DNA of 64,000 nucleotides from Stereum hirsutum FP-91666 SS1 (GCF_000264905.1 NW_006763138.1:1077245-1141244), one strand, 5' to 3'. Positions 12,431-23,638 are shown, counted from the first letter of the stretch. Numbers and translations: made by a program. The notes: generated by a model from the sequence alone, not told the origin.

Positions 12431-13735
12431 TCACTGCTGGCTAGTACCACCTGTGGCTGCGCAATTGGGGAAGTTCGCACAGAATCCTGTCGATCCCGCG
12501 TTACCATTGAACTCCACAGTAAATTGCGTGTTGTCTGCATGTCCACGGTAGAGCCCGGAAATGCTCCCGCCTTGAGCTGAAGGCGAAGTGCGGGTCAATC
12601 TTGTGTCAATCACAACGAACCAACCGTGAACAAAAAATGGGCTTACATGAATTCTCGCCTCTAGGTACACACCCTGAAAAGCAATGCATTTAGACGACCC
12701 ACAAGCAAAATTGAGTAGATTTGTGTGACTGACGAGTGGCAGCCGCGTTCTGTGCGGCCTGTTGACCCTCCAGGGTGCTTGCAAAGGGATACTCATCGCA
12801 AGAATTACCAGTAGCAAACGGGGGGTTGCTGTTGTAATCAGAGCATCAGTAAGTATACTACACTTTCGAAGATTCAAAGGCGACCTCACTGTTTCGTACT
12901 GCATCTGTTGGGGTTGCTAGAGCCGCAAGAGTTCTTCTTCCGCGCATTCTGACATTTGGCCGTCGCTCTGGAGATGGTCAGCGTGCTTCCGAAGCCTTTG
13001 CCTGTCGCAATAACGGGTTTGATACACATGAGAAACAATGAAGCATCAAATCGGGAGTCGAGGAAGACATACAGTGCTATCACGATCGAGTAGCAAGGAT
13101 GTCAGCGTCAGAAATATAATGCACGAGGGCGACCTACCACTCCGTAACACATGTTCTGGCAGACATTGGGTATCTTGTCGCAGTCGAACGCAAGAATGAG
13201 CACACGACCTTCGATGACGTGCCAGCGAGCGACCTCATTCTCCAACCAAGGTTCCGTAGCGGTTGCGTTTCCGTAGATCGTTCTCAACGCCGGAGCTTCA
13301 TCTTCGTCGTCGTCTGAGGATCGTTTGCTAGTACCGGTACCCCCACCAACTTCGTTGACGGAACAGGCAGCTTCACAACTGAATACAGACAAACGTTAGC
13401 CACTGACACACTCAAGCGAAATGATATCACTCACGGATCACATTCCCCGTCACCAGACGCTCCGTCAGTCAGGCCTGCCAAATGATGAGACTTCACTGTC
13501 GTTAAGATGGGAATATATTCTAAGACGTACTGGCACGACCAAAGAGAGAAGGCCAGGAGACGTCGACAGACCGGTCAACATCTTTCTCTACTATAGACTG
13601 CAAAGGGAAAATGGTCAGATATGCTCGTGTCAATGCGATTAAGATAGTAATTACCTTAGCAGACGCTCCCAACAGCATGGACATATGAACTGATGCTGTC
13701 AAGGTCATAAAGAGGGATAGCAAGTGCCAACGCAT
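12431..13735 (-). CDS. NucA/NucB-like secreted DNase, copy 3
   Basis: Complete paralogue on the minus strand with the same exon plan as copy 2. Exon 1 (13735-13655) encodes a 27-residue signal region, MRWHLLSLFMTLTASV.... The pro-part has DGASGDGECDP and a Kex2-like SKR|SS site. The exon ending at 13138 carries FDCDKIPNVCQNMCYGV; the 4-base exon CACT is at 13076-13073; the next exon starts at 13001 with KGFGSTLTISRATAKCQ. Later exons give NPNRCST, the CDEYPFAST signature, GENS and a tail ending GGTSQQ before TGA. As in copy 2, the microexon junction creates a Cys codon. Predicted function is an extracellular DNase. The intron after the CDEYPFAST exon uses GTCAGT as donor, a weaker form than in the other copies. 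Confidence 0.88.
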
Positions 13736-13804
13736 TATTCCAAAGTGGTTTATGTGGGACTGTGGTCAGGGATGAGAACTGAGAGAAGTCGCACAAACCT
13801 GTAG

Positions 13805-13810
13805 TTTATA
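13805..13810 (-). promoter_or_regulatory. TATA box of DNase copy 3
   Basis: TATAAA on the minus strand, about 70 bases before the start codon at 13735. Confidence 0.45.
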
Positions 13811-14843
13811 AGTACGGGCTCTGAGAGAGAGACTGCATATTCGGCGGCGTTCAAGGCGTCAAGAGGGGGAAAGAGGGAGCTCGGACGGAGTGATGACCAT
13901 GATACAGCGAAGCTAGCACTGCCAGGTTAAAGAGACTAATACCAAAGTTATGACTTAGAACGTGCTACAGCCAACTCGAGGGGTTGGTTACAGGGTGATG
14001 CATCGCCAACTCGAACACATAGAACTTTGTGAGCGCCAGGATCGACAGGTATTGACGAATACTCCTTCCACGGACGCAGAGTGCTGGGAAGATGACCCCA
14101 AGTTTGCAAATGAATTGTGGGTGTGAGGAGGCATTTGAGCCAAGAACAAATTCCCAGTTGGCCCAAAAAAGACTTTCTTGTGATCTATGGAATTAGGTGG
14201 GTATATGGAGGTCCTACTTCATCCTAGAGCAATCGAAGAGTAAGAGGACGACCTGCCCGAAGAGTGGATGACCATGGCTGGTGAAATCAAACTCTGCACG
14301 GCGTTATCCGGATTACCGCTACGAATTTGCAAAAGCACACGACTTGTCGTGACTTTGGTTTTACACGCAATACATGTCAGTAGTTTTCCTATCGAAGTCT
14401 GGAGGTTAAATTCCACACTGCAGGATTTTCGTGTTTCAACTAGCTTCAAACGCACTACGTCGCGTTTTAGAACGTCTGCTTCGAGTTTCAGCATATCCGG
14501 CGCCCACCATCTCTACAGTTCGGCGGAAGGTCGAAGGCGCTCTTTGGAGAGTTTCGAGGATCATGAGGTATATATGACGATGTACCAGTACGGGTACATA
14601 CGTTCTGCCCAGCCGAGAAGGTATACCGATAATGATTGTCGCAACAATGCCGACCGATTAACGCCCATAGAATGTCTCCGTGGAGTGCGTCATGCCACCT
14701 GTCACAACATCGGTTTGACGCTGTCCACCATTCACAACCCGTCTGAAATCCCTTGGGCTCCTTACAAGAATCTTCTCACAACCCTCGTCTCAGCCCTCTG
14801 CGCCTTGCACTCGTGAAGATCATCTCTGCGCCATTCGTATACT
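13811..14843. other. Intergenic between divergent genes
   Basis: About 1 kb between DNase copy 3 and the DJ-1-like gene. A 182-codon open frame (14268-14816, plus) has no recognisable domain and is not called as a gene. Confidence 0.35.
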
Positions 14844-15384
14844 ATGAAGACTCTAGTCGTCCTTTACCCGTGAGCGCTCTCCTTTGTATTCACAGCTTGA
14901 ATAGGCTGACTTCGCCTGCTATCCTCTAGGAATTTCAGGGCTGCGGACCTCGATGTGATGGACTACATCGATTCTCGATCAGAGGAGAAGAAGCCCTTGG
15001 CTGCAGTACGCTTCGGACAGAGCTCGACGCCAACCGGGCTACCCACGAAGTTCGGTGAGGTCTCCGTGCTTCATGTTTCGACTGCTCTAAGCAAGACGTA
15101 TGGTTCATTCATCCCCATTATTTGACCGAATCATCCATCTCACTTTCTCATCAAAGGTTCGACCTCCTCATCATACCCGGGAGCGAAGTCTCTCCAGGAC
15201 TGAATGACACCATTCTTGATCCAGAAGATTATGCCTCAATTAGAGGACTTGTAGGTGTCCCTAGTCATTCCTATTCACATATCCATTGATGTCATTCCAG
15301 TTAGATAAAGCTACATGGAGGGTCACTCTGGGTTTGGGCACAACATGTGGGGCCACTCTATCTTCTATTCGTTGTTTGTACTGA
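14844..15384 (+). pseudogene. DJ-1/PfpI-like protein, truncated
   Basis: Four exons (14844-14869, 14930-15097, 15157-15250, 15301-15384) splice in phase to about 123 residues. The start MKTLVVLYPNFRAADLDV and the strand FDLLIIPGSEVSPGL match the first half of the DJ-1/PfpI (class I glutamine amidotransferase-like) fold, and LGTTCGATLSS resembles the nucleophile elbow with its reactive Cys. The frame then stops at 15382-15384, where family members usually continue for 60-100 residues. The next gene begins only 12 bases later. Members of the family include glyoxalases, chaperones and proteases; no specific activity can be assigned. It is either a 3'-truncated pseudogene or a gene whose last exons I could not resolve. 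Confidence 0.5.
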
Positions 15385-15396
15385 TACCCTACAGTG

Positions 15397-17169
15397 ATGG
15401 CGAGGTCGGGTTTCCCTGATGAATATCCCACAATGCGAGGGTTATTCGCCGCCATTCCTGCTGGTGCTAACCTCGATGACATACGCGAGAAATGTACGAG
15501 GATATCCTCCATTCCATGACTGTGTTAACATTCCTCACCGTCTTGTCAGATCGTGCAGTGAAGTGGGTTGATATAAAAACGGTCAAGACAGGTATTATAT
15601 CTCAACCACCCCTTCCTCTCTTCTCGAACCTAACGCGTAATCGCAGCCGGTATTTGGTCCTCACGCGCTGCGTCCGCAGAAGATATCCGTTCCCTCGGTA
15701 TTCTCCTCAATCATTCCTTACGCCATCCCATGAGCATGAGCCACCTCTACCCTCCCTCGCTCCTCACCCATGGAGATCAACCTCCCCCACCTACCTCCAC
15801 AGACGAAACGTCCGATGAACGTCGCATCCCATTCCCTGGATCAGACATCAGTGCCGACATCGAAGCCTGTACAAAGGACGAGGACGTGATTCAGACCACC
15901 TCCTATTTCGCTCTTCTACTTGCCATGGAGACCTTCGTTGGACCCTGCAACGATATCATGACTACTCTCTTTGATGTCTTTCCGAACTGTGCGGGATCCG
16001 TGAACCCACATGTACTCAACGGACTGGAGTACTATTGGGATGCGTCGGGGATGCGACCAGAGGCACCTTGGGAGAAGCCTGATTTAGACGAGGTGAGCAA
16101 GTTGAAGGAGACGCAGTGGCAGGAAATAGACGAGGAAGAGGAGTCGAGAGTCCTGGAATTCCTCGCGTGCCAGGCTGATCTCGGAGATTTCGAGTTGAGG
16201 CCGTATGGGCTTGAGATGGCTGCATCGCTTGCCATCAAACATGGAAGGGAAGATTTTTCGAGGGTTTTGCTTGATGCGCTGTGAGTTTCATGTCGGAAAC
16301 CATGCTTGCTCTGTCTAACATATGTAATCCAGAGCCCGTCGTCTTCGCGACTCGGATCATCTTCTCGTGTGGGTTATGGCCGCCAAATGGAGGCCTCTAT
16401 GTCGCCCTATCCTCGACGGCGCTATCGCACGCTGGACAGGTCGCACTGCCGAGATCGCACAAGAAGAATCTGACATAGTCTGTCAGACGTTGCGAGCCTG
16501 GCACGAACACAATCAACAACGCAAAACCCACAGAGTCGCACAACGCCAGACCATACACGGCCTCTCTTTCCCTCAACTCCTCGAACGTCTCGAAGGACGT
16601 AAATCCGAAGATCAGACAACGCTTCGCAAGGCTCCTACCTCTCAATCCGAGATCCAGGCAACTGAGGAACGTCTTGGAACCCAGCTTCCGGACGATTACA
16701 AGGCATTTATGCTCGTTTCAAATGGTCTCGACTTCATTCCTAGCATCAATAAACCTGGCTTGCGCCCGTTGAGTGATTTGAAGTGGCAGTCTGCGGAGGA
16801 GTTGGGGCTCGACGAATTCAGAATAGAGCTCGGAGAGGGGCTGGATCCTGCGGAGGTGGAGAAGATGCCGAGGATGGGACGGTTGCTAATGGTTTCTGCT
16901 GAAGACGACGAGGAGATGTTGTGCTTGGTTGAACCGGTGCAGATGGATGCTGCTAAGAAGGGGTTGAACAGGGAACGTGGGCAGACGGAGAAAGACAATA
17001 CATTTGGACAATGGGGGTGAGTCTGCTTCTTGATTTGTTTGATGAATTCCTGCGGCACTGTAGACTCTACTGATTCGTCTTGACCAGATTATTCTTTTGG
17101 GTGAACTGGATGCCAAATATGTTGTGGCATAGCAACTTCAGAGCGTATTTGGAATCGCTGGTTGCTTGA
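15397..17169 (+). CDS. Knr4/Smi1-like domain protein
   Basis: Five exons (15397-15493, 15550-15591, 15647-16280, 16333-17016, 17088-17169) give about 512 residues in consistent phase. The C-terminal third holds a SUKH/SMI1-KNR4 domain: a helix ATEERLGTQLPDDYKAFML, then VSNG and a Leu/Trp-containing loop. In yeast, Knr4/Smi1 coordinates cell-wall synthesis and the cell-integrity pathway. The N-terminal two thirds (FPDEYPTMRGLFAAIPAG, GIWSSRAASAEDI, LLLAMETFVGPCNDIM) is a conserved-looking region without a named domain. The tail LFFWVNWMPNMLWH is aromatic. The start at 15397 was chosen because the frame opens there, just after the stop of the DJ-1-like gene; an upstream start joined by another exon is possible. 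Confidence 0.75.
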
Positions 17170-17860
17170 TCATCCTGCATGGCGCCCCTTTCTGTCCTGT
17201 TTCCATCCACTCGAACGCGAATTGTCATGAGTGTGCTCGATCTGCTGACCTAGGTTTGTGATTATGTATTCCCGGGGGCTATTATTACTCTCTGTTGCAT
17301 TGGTGTATAGTACCGATGATATCCTATTGTCCCTTCACGAGATAAAAATGCAGTAGTGTCAGCGCGGGCACTCACGCGGAATGATCCAAGACAAACAGCG
17401 AGATCAAACACGACGTACAACGTTGTCGGAAGAAGAACAGAAAGCAAGAAAGCGGAAAGCGACAAGTACTGTGGATACCATCTCAGTGTGGACCCTTGCG
17501 GTCCTCGTACGCTCAATGATTGCCTACATAGGTCTGACTCCAAAGCGCGGGCACATCAGGCGGAGGCGCTCACGGTCATCGTCATGAGAGCAATATCATT
17601 GCCAGCACTTCATGTCCTGAAATCGAAGCTGACAGAAAAGCACTGGATCTATACTTGAGAATAAATAGATAGCGTACCCAGATCGAAGATACAATACAAT
17701 GTCCACCTGTAAACGCCTGACAACGGGCATTGGAGTACAAGTTTCGGAGAGAAGTAGATAACTCAGAGATAAACATGGTACATAGAAACACAAGCGACTT
17801 GGGCACTTCAAAGCACTCCGACGAACAAGCCTGGGTGAAGATGTACGACCATCGATGAGA
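17170..17860. other. Convergent intergenic region
   Basis: About 690 bases between the Knr4-like gene and DNase copy 4. Only short frames on both strands; nothing recognised. Confidence 0.4.
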
Positions 17861-19156
17861 TCACCGCTGATTGTCCGTAGGATCCGGAGCACAGTTGGGG
17901 GTGGGCGCGCCTTGACAGTATCCGGTGGCGGCGCCATTGTAGGTGAAGTCCACCTCGAACTGAGTGCCGTCTGCTAATCCACTTCGGTAAAGCCCTGAGA
18001 TAGACCCGCCTTGAGCTAATCGAAAGAAAGCGAGTGAATAACGATGAAGAGGCGATCTCATAGAGTAACTGTACTTGCATGAATTCTCTCCCGCAGGAAC
18101 GCAGCCTATGCGAAGAAGAAAATCCGGAGTTATAGACGTAACACACAACCAGGATCATGTAACTTACGAGTTGACGCCTGATCTTGTGCAGCCTGTTGAC
18201 CCTCCAACGTACTCGCAAACGGATATTCATCACAGGAATTACCGGAGGCGGCCGGGGGCTGACTGATATTGTCAGAGTGTGAGTAGGTTACTCTCATGAA
18301 AGGCTGACGGGCGAGCTCACAATCTTGTGCTGCATCTATTTGGGTTCACAGATCCGCAAGAGTTTTTCTTGCGCGCATTCTGACATTTGGCTGTCGTTTT
18401 GGCCACGGTGAGAGTTGTTCCGAACCCTTTACCTGGAATAGCCATGGGGTGTTCCAGATTAAATTTGCGCTTGAGAAACGAGTAAATAATACATACAGTA
18501 CTATAAGGATACGAGGGACAGATAATCAGTTTACCTCATCTATTAGCTATAAAATAAAGAAAAACATGTACCGCTCCGTAGCACATATTTTGACAGACGT
18601 TTGGGATCTTGTCGCAATTGAATGTCAACGTGTCCGCGCGGCCTTCGATGACGTTCCAACGAGCGACTTCGCCTTTTAGCCAAGGTTCGGTCTTGCTTGC
18701 GTTCCCATAGAGTGTTCTTATTTTCAGAGGCTCGAGTTCGCTCTCCGAGGAACGCTTGCTAGAGGTCGATCCCCCCACTTCATTTATAGGGCAAGAAGCA
18801 TCACAGCTAAGCCGGTACATGGATCGGTACCCGTCCCGTGCTTAGGAGATGAACACACTTACGGATCGCAGTCTCCATCGCCAGATGCTCCATCATTATC
18901 GCCTGTACAGTCAAGAAAGTCAGATTTGAATAGTACTCGATAGAGCATAGTATCAAACGCACGAGTGGTGAGAGACAGCCAGGAGTTGTCGGTAGATATA
19001 TCGGTCTCCTTCCCAAAAATGGACTGAAAAGTCATTATTACACTGGTCGCAAATATTGTTTAAGAGCAGAACTACCTTCGCAGACGCTTTTGGCAACATA
19101 GATATCTGCACTGACGCCATTAAGACGGTCAAGAACGAAATCACGTGGGTGCGCAT
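17861..19156 (-). CDS. NucA/NucB-like secreted DNase, copy 4
   Basis: Complete minus-strand paralogue with the shared exon plan. Exon 1 (19156-19076) encodes a signal peptide, MRTHVISFLTVLMASV.... The pro-part has NDGASGDGDCDP and a Kex2-like SKR|SS site. The exon ending at 18572 carries FNCDKIPNVCQNMCYG; the 4-base exon TACT is at 18500-18497; the next exon begins at 18432 with KGFGTTLTVAKTTAKCQ. NPNRCST and the CDEYPFAST signature follow. The intron after GENS has a GC donor (GCAAGT, after base 18079) where the other copies have GT. The C-terminus differs: it ends TDNQR and has a longer GAPTPNCAPDP loop, so this is the most diverged copy. Predicted function is an extracellular DNase. Confidence 0.88.
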
Positions 19157-19248
19157 TGTAGAGACGTTACGGGAGAGTGAACGGTTTTGTATGTCGAACC
19201 GTGCAATGGAGAGCGGGGGGTGGGGGGTGGGAAACAGAGAACTTGTAC

Positions 19249-19254
19249 ATTATA
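19249..19254 (-). promoter_or_regulatory. TATA-like box of DNase copy 4
   Basis: TATAAT on the minus strand, about 95 bases before the start at 19156. A G-rich tract (19215-19231, plus strand) lies between it and the start codon. Confidence 0.4.
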
Positions 19255-19440
19255 ACCGGTCAGGATTGAAGAACGTACCCTCGGAGCCTGAAAACAATGT
19301 TGCGCCCGGATGCACAGGCTGAGAAGAGATGTAGTCAAAGGCTGAGTGATCATCTTGGTATGTTAGTGGCACCAGCGATGCTCGAGGGAACCACGGAAGT
19401 AATCCCTTTCAGACTAGCAGTAGTACTGATCAGTGTGGTC

Positions 19441-19740
19441 TTAGTAGAAGGTCGTTATTTTAGGACAGACAATCAACAGTGCCCGGGTCACGATCAGACA
19501 CGTAGCGAGGTGTCTAGGCAGCACAGAGCTAGGGTACGGAGAGTGGTCCATGTAGACATACATCTGCCTTTGAGATGAGCTATGGTTTGGGTCATCCGGA
19601 TTATTGTTATTGGCACTGATGGCGTTGTGACCTCCGAGTCCTTCATCGAGAGGAAATCGAGACGGAGACTGATTACTAGGGCTGGTTATAGGACGAACTT
19701 GAAATCGATGTGCCATACCTGGCGAGCTACTCATCGACAT
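19441..19740 (-). CDS. Possible small protein, unknown
   Basis: An intronless ATG frame of 99 codons, preceded by a TATATATAG-like sequence about 90 bases upstream (near 19825-19832). The N-terminal part is rich in Ser, Pro and Asn; the C-terminal 25 residues are hydrophobic (LATCLIVTRALLIVCPK), which could be a membrane anchor. No family is recognised. It may be a chance frame. Confidence 0.25.
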   Translation of the reverse strand: MSMSSSPGMAHRFQVRPITSPSNQSPSRFPLDEGLGGHNAISANNNNPDDPNHSSSQRQMYVYMDHSPYPSSVLPRHLATCLIVTRALLIVCPKITTFY

Positions 19741-19856
19741 AGTTCAATACAATCTAGCACGATAGAGACTTCAAAAGTCGGAGGATTCAATGAAAGAGAC
19801 AACCAAGAAAGGCACGAAGTGAACTATATATAGGCCGTCTTGTGCGTGAGAAAGTG

Positions 19857-20565
19857 ATATCGGCATCTTCCGCCCGTTGAGAATTGATCGTTCTTTACAA
19901 GTTCCTTTTGAGTTCCTTTCTTATCACGCAAAATATGCCACCTTTGAGGAAGAGGAACTCAACTATCTCAACCTAGGTATACCGGCAAGTCCCCATGGGC
20001 AAATTCGTACCGCTATATAATTCATATTCTATACTTATGGCTAACATGTTTGAAGTTTCCACAAGGGCCTGGTATGGCAGGGTCATAGTACCGGTCTTTG
20101 TGCGGTCATGATTGTAACCCAGCCACTGCTGGATCAGGCATTATACCCTCCGTATCACGTCGCCATTAAGTCTGTGTACTGCAGAATGGACGGGCTGTTG
20201 TGCGCAGCTCCTGCCAGCCCCACAATCAGACATCAAGCCTGATCGCAAGCATGACCAGTGCGGCTGAGGAGACTAGAGCATAGGTCCTTGTTGCCCTTCT
20301 ACACTCGCTGTGTTTAAGAGTATGTCTTTTGGGCCCCCAAATTCTCCGTTATATAATGCTGCTGAATAACTCCTCCTCTAGTGAATACAAATCACCGGAA
20401 CTGAGCTGAACTTGACTCAGGTCCTGGACAGTGGGTGACGGGCAGTGGAAGCTCTATGCGACTTAGGAGACCCTGTAGCCCTCGCCTGAGTCCGAGTCAT
20501 CGCATATCTTGCTGTTACACAGGGCTTCATTCTGTTCAGCTCCCGCTGCAGTCCATCTAAAATAG
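19857..20565. other. Intergenic region
   Basis: About 700 bases of promoter-proximal sequence with no gene recognised. Confidence 0.35.
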
Positions 20566-20573
20566 TATAAATA
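20566..20573 (+). promoter_or_regulatory. TATA box of the small secreted protein gene
   Basis: TATAAATA, about 117 bases before the start codon at 20690. Confidence 0.55.
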
Positions 20574-20689
20574 GTGAGCGGAAGCAAGAAGAAGAATCAG
20601 CATTCCAGCACTCAATCGCCCCATTCTCCCACCAGTATCTCATCTTTCATTCAGCCAGTTCATAGTATCCAACACAACCTTTTATTATC

Positions 20690-21198
20690 ATGCAATTTTC
20701 GATCAAGTTTTCCACTCTCGCCGTGGCTGCTGCCTTGGCTGCTCGGGCTGTCAACGCAGGGCCTGCTGTAGTAAGCTATCTCTTCCTGATCTCATGCTGT
20801 TTATCGCACACCGCTCAATATTGTTTCTCAAAAAACACAAGGTTCCAACCTATCTCCTCACCGATGAGCAGTTTAATCACTGGCTCAACACGACCGACGC
20901 CAACATCACCTTTGTTGGCTCCTCTCGCGAAGAATTCTCCAAGCGCCAGTCAACCTCCGTTACCTACTGCAACAAGCGCACCGACGATGTCTGCGGCGGT
21001 ACTTGCAACGTATACACTGGCGGACCGACGTGCATCGATGCCCCAGGCACGGCGTGCATTTCGGCGACGGGGAATGTCGGATTCTGCGACAGGGCGGGGT
21101 GTGGACACAGTTGTAACCAGTTTTCGTCCTGTGGGACGAAACTGGACGATGGCTTTTGTGCCACGCCTGGGACACAGTCTATTAACGTCGGGAACTGA
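20690..21198 (+). CDS. Small secreted cysteine-rich protein with Kex2-like site
   Basis: Two exons (20690-20770, 20842-21198) give 145 residues. Exon 1 is almost exactly a signal peptide (MQFSIKFSTLAVAAALAARA, then VNAGPAV). A pro-segment of about 45 residues ends in a Kex2-like SKR|Q site. The mature part is about 75 residues with roughly a dozen Cys: TYCNKRTDDVCGGTCNVY, APGTACISAT, NVGFCDRAGCGHSCNQF. This looks like a disulfide-rich secreted protein of the SSCRP type common in mushrooms; such proteins may act as effectors, antimicrobials or wall proteins, but none of these roles can be assigned here. The strong TATA box and tight gene suggest regulated high expression. Confidence 0.75.
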
Positions 21199-21889
21199 AT
21201 CCTTCATGGATCTTACTCTGTGAGCCCCTATTGCTTCTCTCAGTCGTGTCATCTGCTAAACTGCTAGTGCTTTGTCAATGCATTGTTTAGCCTATCGGAG
21301 CATGCAAGATTTCTGGAGTTACCCGTTCCTGAGTACTTATTTACGAGCTGACGAGGCAGCCTACGGACCTTTATCTCTCTCACGTTCCTACTACCTCAGA
21401 ATCACGGAGGTTGGATCATTTCGTATTGACCGCTGACTCGTTAATTTATCATGTTCCGATTACCTTCTGCAGAGCTTACATCCCGTGCATTGTTTTACAT
21501 AACTATGTAAAGGTTGTCACCCTGTCAAGGATCGTCTCGTTTTCCATGCGTCCAGTGTCTTTAAGATTGTGTGTAATATTATATTTATTTACTGGTCTCT
21601 TAAATTATTCTATCTAGCCTGCCCACTGATAGTAGTCACCGTACCATCTACGGTGACCCACAAGCAGTCTGACAACGATATATAGGACCCTGTTTTGAAA
21701 CGACAGATATAAGAACCAAGAGCTGGGGATATTGGTAATCCTAGGCACCAGTAAGTGCGTGTCCAGATTGCCCTTACATTGCAGGATAGAGCGAAGCAAA
21801 GGTTGAAACGAGCCAAACACATCCATAAACAGAGGATACACAGGATATAAGTACAGCCAGTGAGCGTATCACACACTCGATCCACAAGT
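21199..21889. other. Convergent intergenic region
   Basis: About 690 AT-rich bases between the secreted protein gene and the minus-strand dehydrogenase. Short frames only. Confidence 0.4.
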
Positions 21890-23183
21890 TCATGCAAGTC
21901 CCGCTGCCACGTCCTTCTGGAACTGCCTCACTACCTCCTCCATGCCTCCCTCATCCACGCTAAACCCAAGGGACAGCGGATACGTATTATCGAACTTCGC
22001 CGGCCATGAACTCACGATCCTCCGATTCGTTTCGTCGTCTTTGAACTTTACCCTGTCTAGTGCCTCTTGACCAGCAACCTTCAACAACGCATCGAGTTCG
22101 TCCTTGACGGATGCGGTGAAGCCTGGGAGACAGACAACGCGAGTGTGGGGGTAGAAAGAGGATGAGGGGACGTGTTTTGCGTGGACGAAGTTTTTGATCG
22201 TGGTGGTTGGGGAGGCGAGCCAGGCGGAGAGGGCTGTGAGTTCGGGAGAGTCGAGAGAATCGCCAATCGGGCAGAGGGATTCCTGACCCTTCAAGGGCTC
22301 ACGGATGATACCTGTGTTACAGACGTATGTTAGCTGACCTATATGTCGCAGAGTAGAACGGCGATATAGGCATACCGGAAATGAAGGCAGAGGTCGCGGC
22401 GGAAGGGACGCCAGGGCGAACGACGATGGTTGGTAAACGCATAATACGGCCATCGATGAAACCACGGCGAGTATATTCATTCACGAGGAGCTCAGAGGTG
22501 AGTTTGCCCATGCCGTAGGCACCTTCTGGTGTGGCGATTGTTTGTGGCGTAACCACGTCAGGCTATGGACAGAATGGCTTAAAATCAGTAAAACACACGG
22601 AAAAAATGAGTGAAAATGACAAACAAGCGGACCACCATATACGGCAAGCGAGGAGGTGAATATGAACTTGATCGGGTCGGCGAGCGACGAGCCGTTATGC
22701 CTCGTGGCATCGAGCAACATCCTGATAGAATCGATGTTGACCTGTTCAGTTCGGTCTCGCAGTCAGTTTTCCGACCTATTGCTGCTCCCACAAAGCATGA
22801 AGTTTGAACGCGCCTTCAGTCCCAATTCAAAATTATCCTCCGAGCCTCTGCTCATGATTCCATGCAACGCATACACGGTATCGGGTACGCCAAACTCCGT
22901 TTTGAACAACGCATCGATCTGCGACTTGTCCGTCAAGTCGGCTTTGATGGTAACAGCTTTGGCACCCTCGGGAGCTCGGGGTTCTACAATGTCGGCGAGG
23001 ATGAGATGGCAGTTGGGTGTCTTTGGATCTTCAAGGAGCGCATGGGCGAGCTGAACGATGTAGTCCATGTGAGGAATGAATGGTATCAACAAGACATGCG
23101 GTAAACGACAAAGAAAAGATTCGTACAAGACCTCCGAGCCAGCCAGCAGCACCGGTGATAAGAACAACAGACTTGTCGGACAT
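21890..23183 (-). CDS. D-erythronate dehydrogenase-like NAD-dependent epimerase/dehydratase
   Basis: Extended short-chain dehydrogenase on the minus strand. The N-terminus SVVLITGAAGWLGG is the Rossmann nucleotide-binding loop; later come an ADLTD turn, the Ser strand FIFTSSLAVYGG and the catalytic YxxxK as YGMGK. The C-terminal part has RRIVSSWP, then LGFSVDEG, as in the DenD family, which oxidises D-erythronate to 2-dehydro-D-erythronate with NAD+ in bacteria. The last large exon runs 22323-21890. One intron appears to start with GC (GCGCGT, 22813-22808) and end at AG before 22741; this is the only splice that keeps the phase of GLK|VNIDSIRMLL. The gene is divergent from the RpiB-like gene across about 455 bases, which may be a shared promoter. 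Erythronate as substrate is an inference from family. Confidence 0.8.
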
Positions 23184-23638
23184 CCTGGAACGGAGTATGA
23201 TGAGGTGTTTGAAGGATGAGACGAAGTCAAGGTATGAAGTACCTCACGGAACTAGCAAATCCTATATATTCCACGAGTTTCCACATATTCCGGAAATACC
23301 TCTGATATATTTGACTTTGTGTGCCTTCATAGGGAATGACTTCATAACTTTCGTGCACGAACAGGAGAAGACGATGAGCATGAACAGGAAAACCGGACCG
23401 CTTCGGTGGTCGGAACGGAAGTCCAAATGCGGGAGATCCCGCACCGTCCCGCGTCTTTGAAACCTTTCCGGCCTTCGTTCTTGAGCCGGAACGATATCCT
23501 TCCAGCCAGGATCGGGATGAGCACTCGTCAACCGGTTCGAAACCGACTGCACGAACATATCTGCTTATTTCAAGATGGATGAGTCCACCAAGTCGTATCC
23601 CAGTCTCGTTAATCCGCTTCCTCACCTAACCAATTAAA
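23184..23638. promoter_or_regulatory. Shared divergent promoter region
   Basis: 455 bases between the start codons of the erythronate-dehydrogenase-like and RpiB-like genes. Both genes read away from it, so one regulator could control both. It contains CGG-type triplets that a Zn2Cys6 factor could bind (for example GACCGCTTCGGTGGTCGG near 23395-23412), but this was not tested. Confidence 0.35.

Noticed and set aside
14268..14816. 182-codon open frame on the plus strand
   Set aside because: No domain, no coding-like composition, overlaps an antisense frame of similar quality, and does not join to neighbouring exons.
14844..17169. A single DJ-1/Knr4 fusion gene
   Set aside because: A join is only possible with a weak GTTGTT donor; a normal stop at 15382-15384 and an ATG at 15397 explain the data better. 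Not fully excluded.
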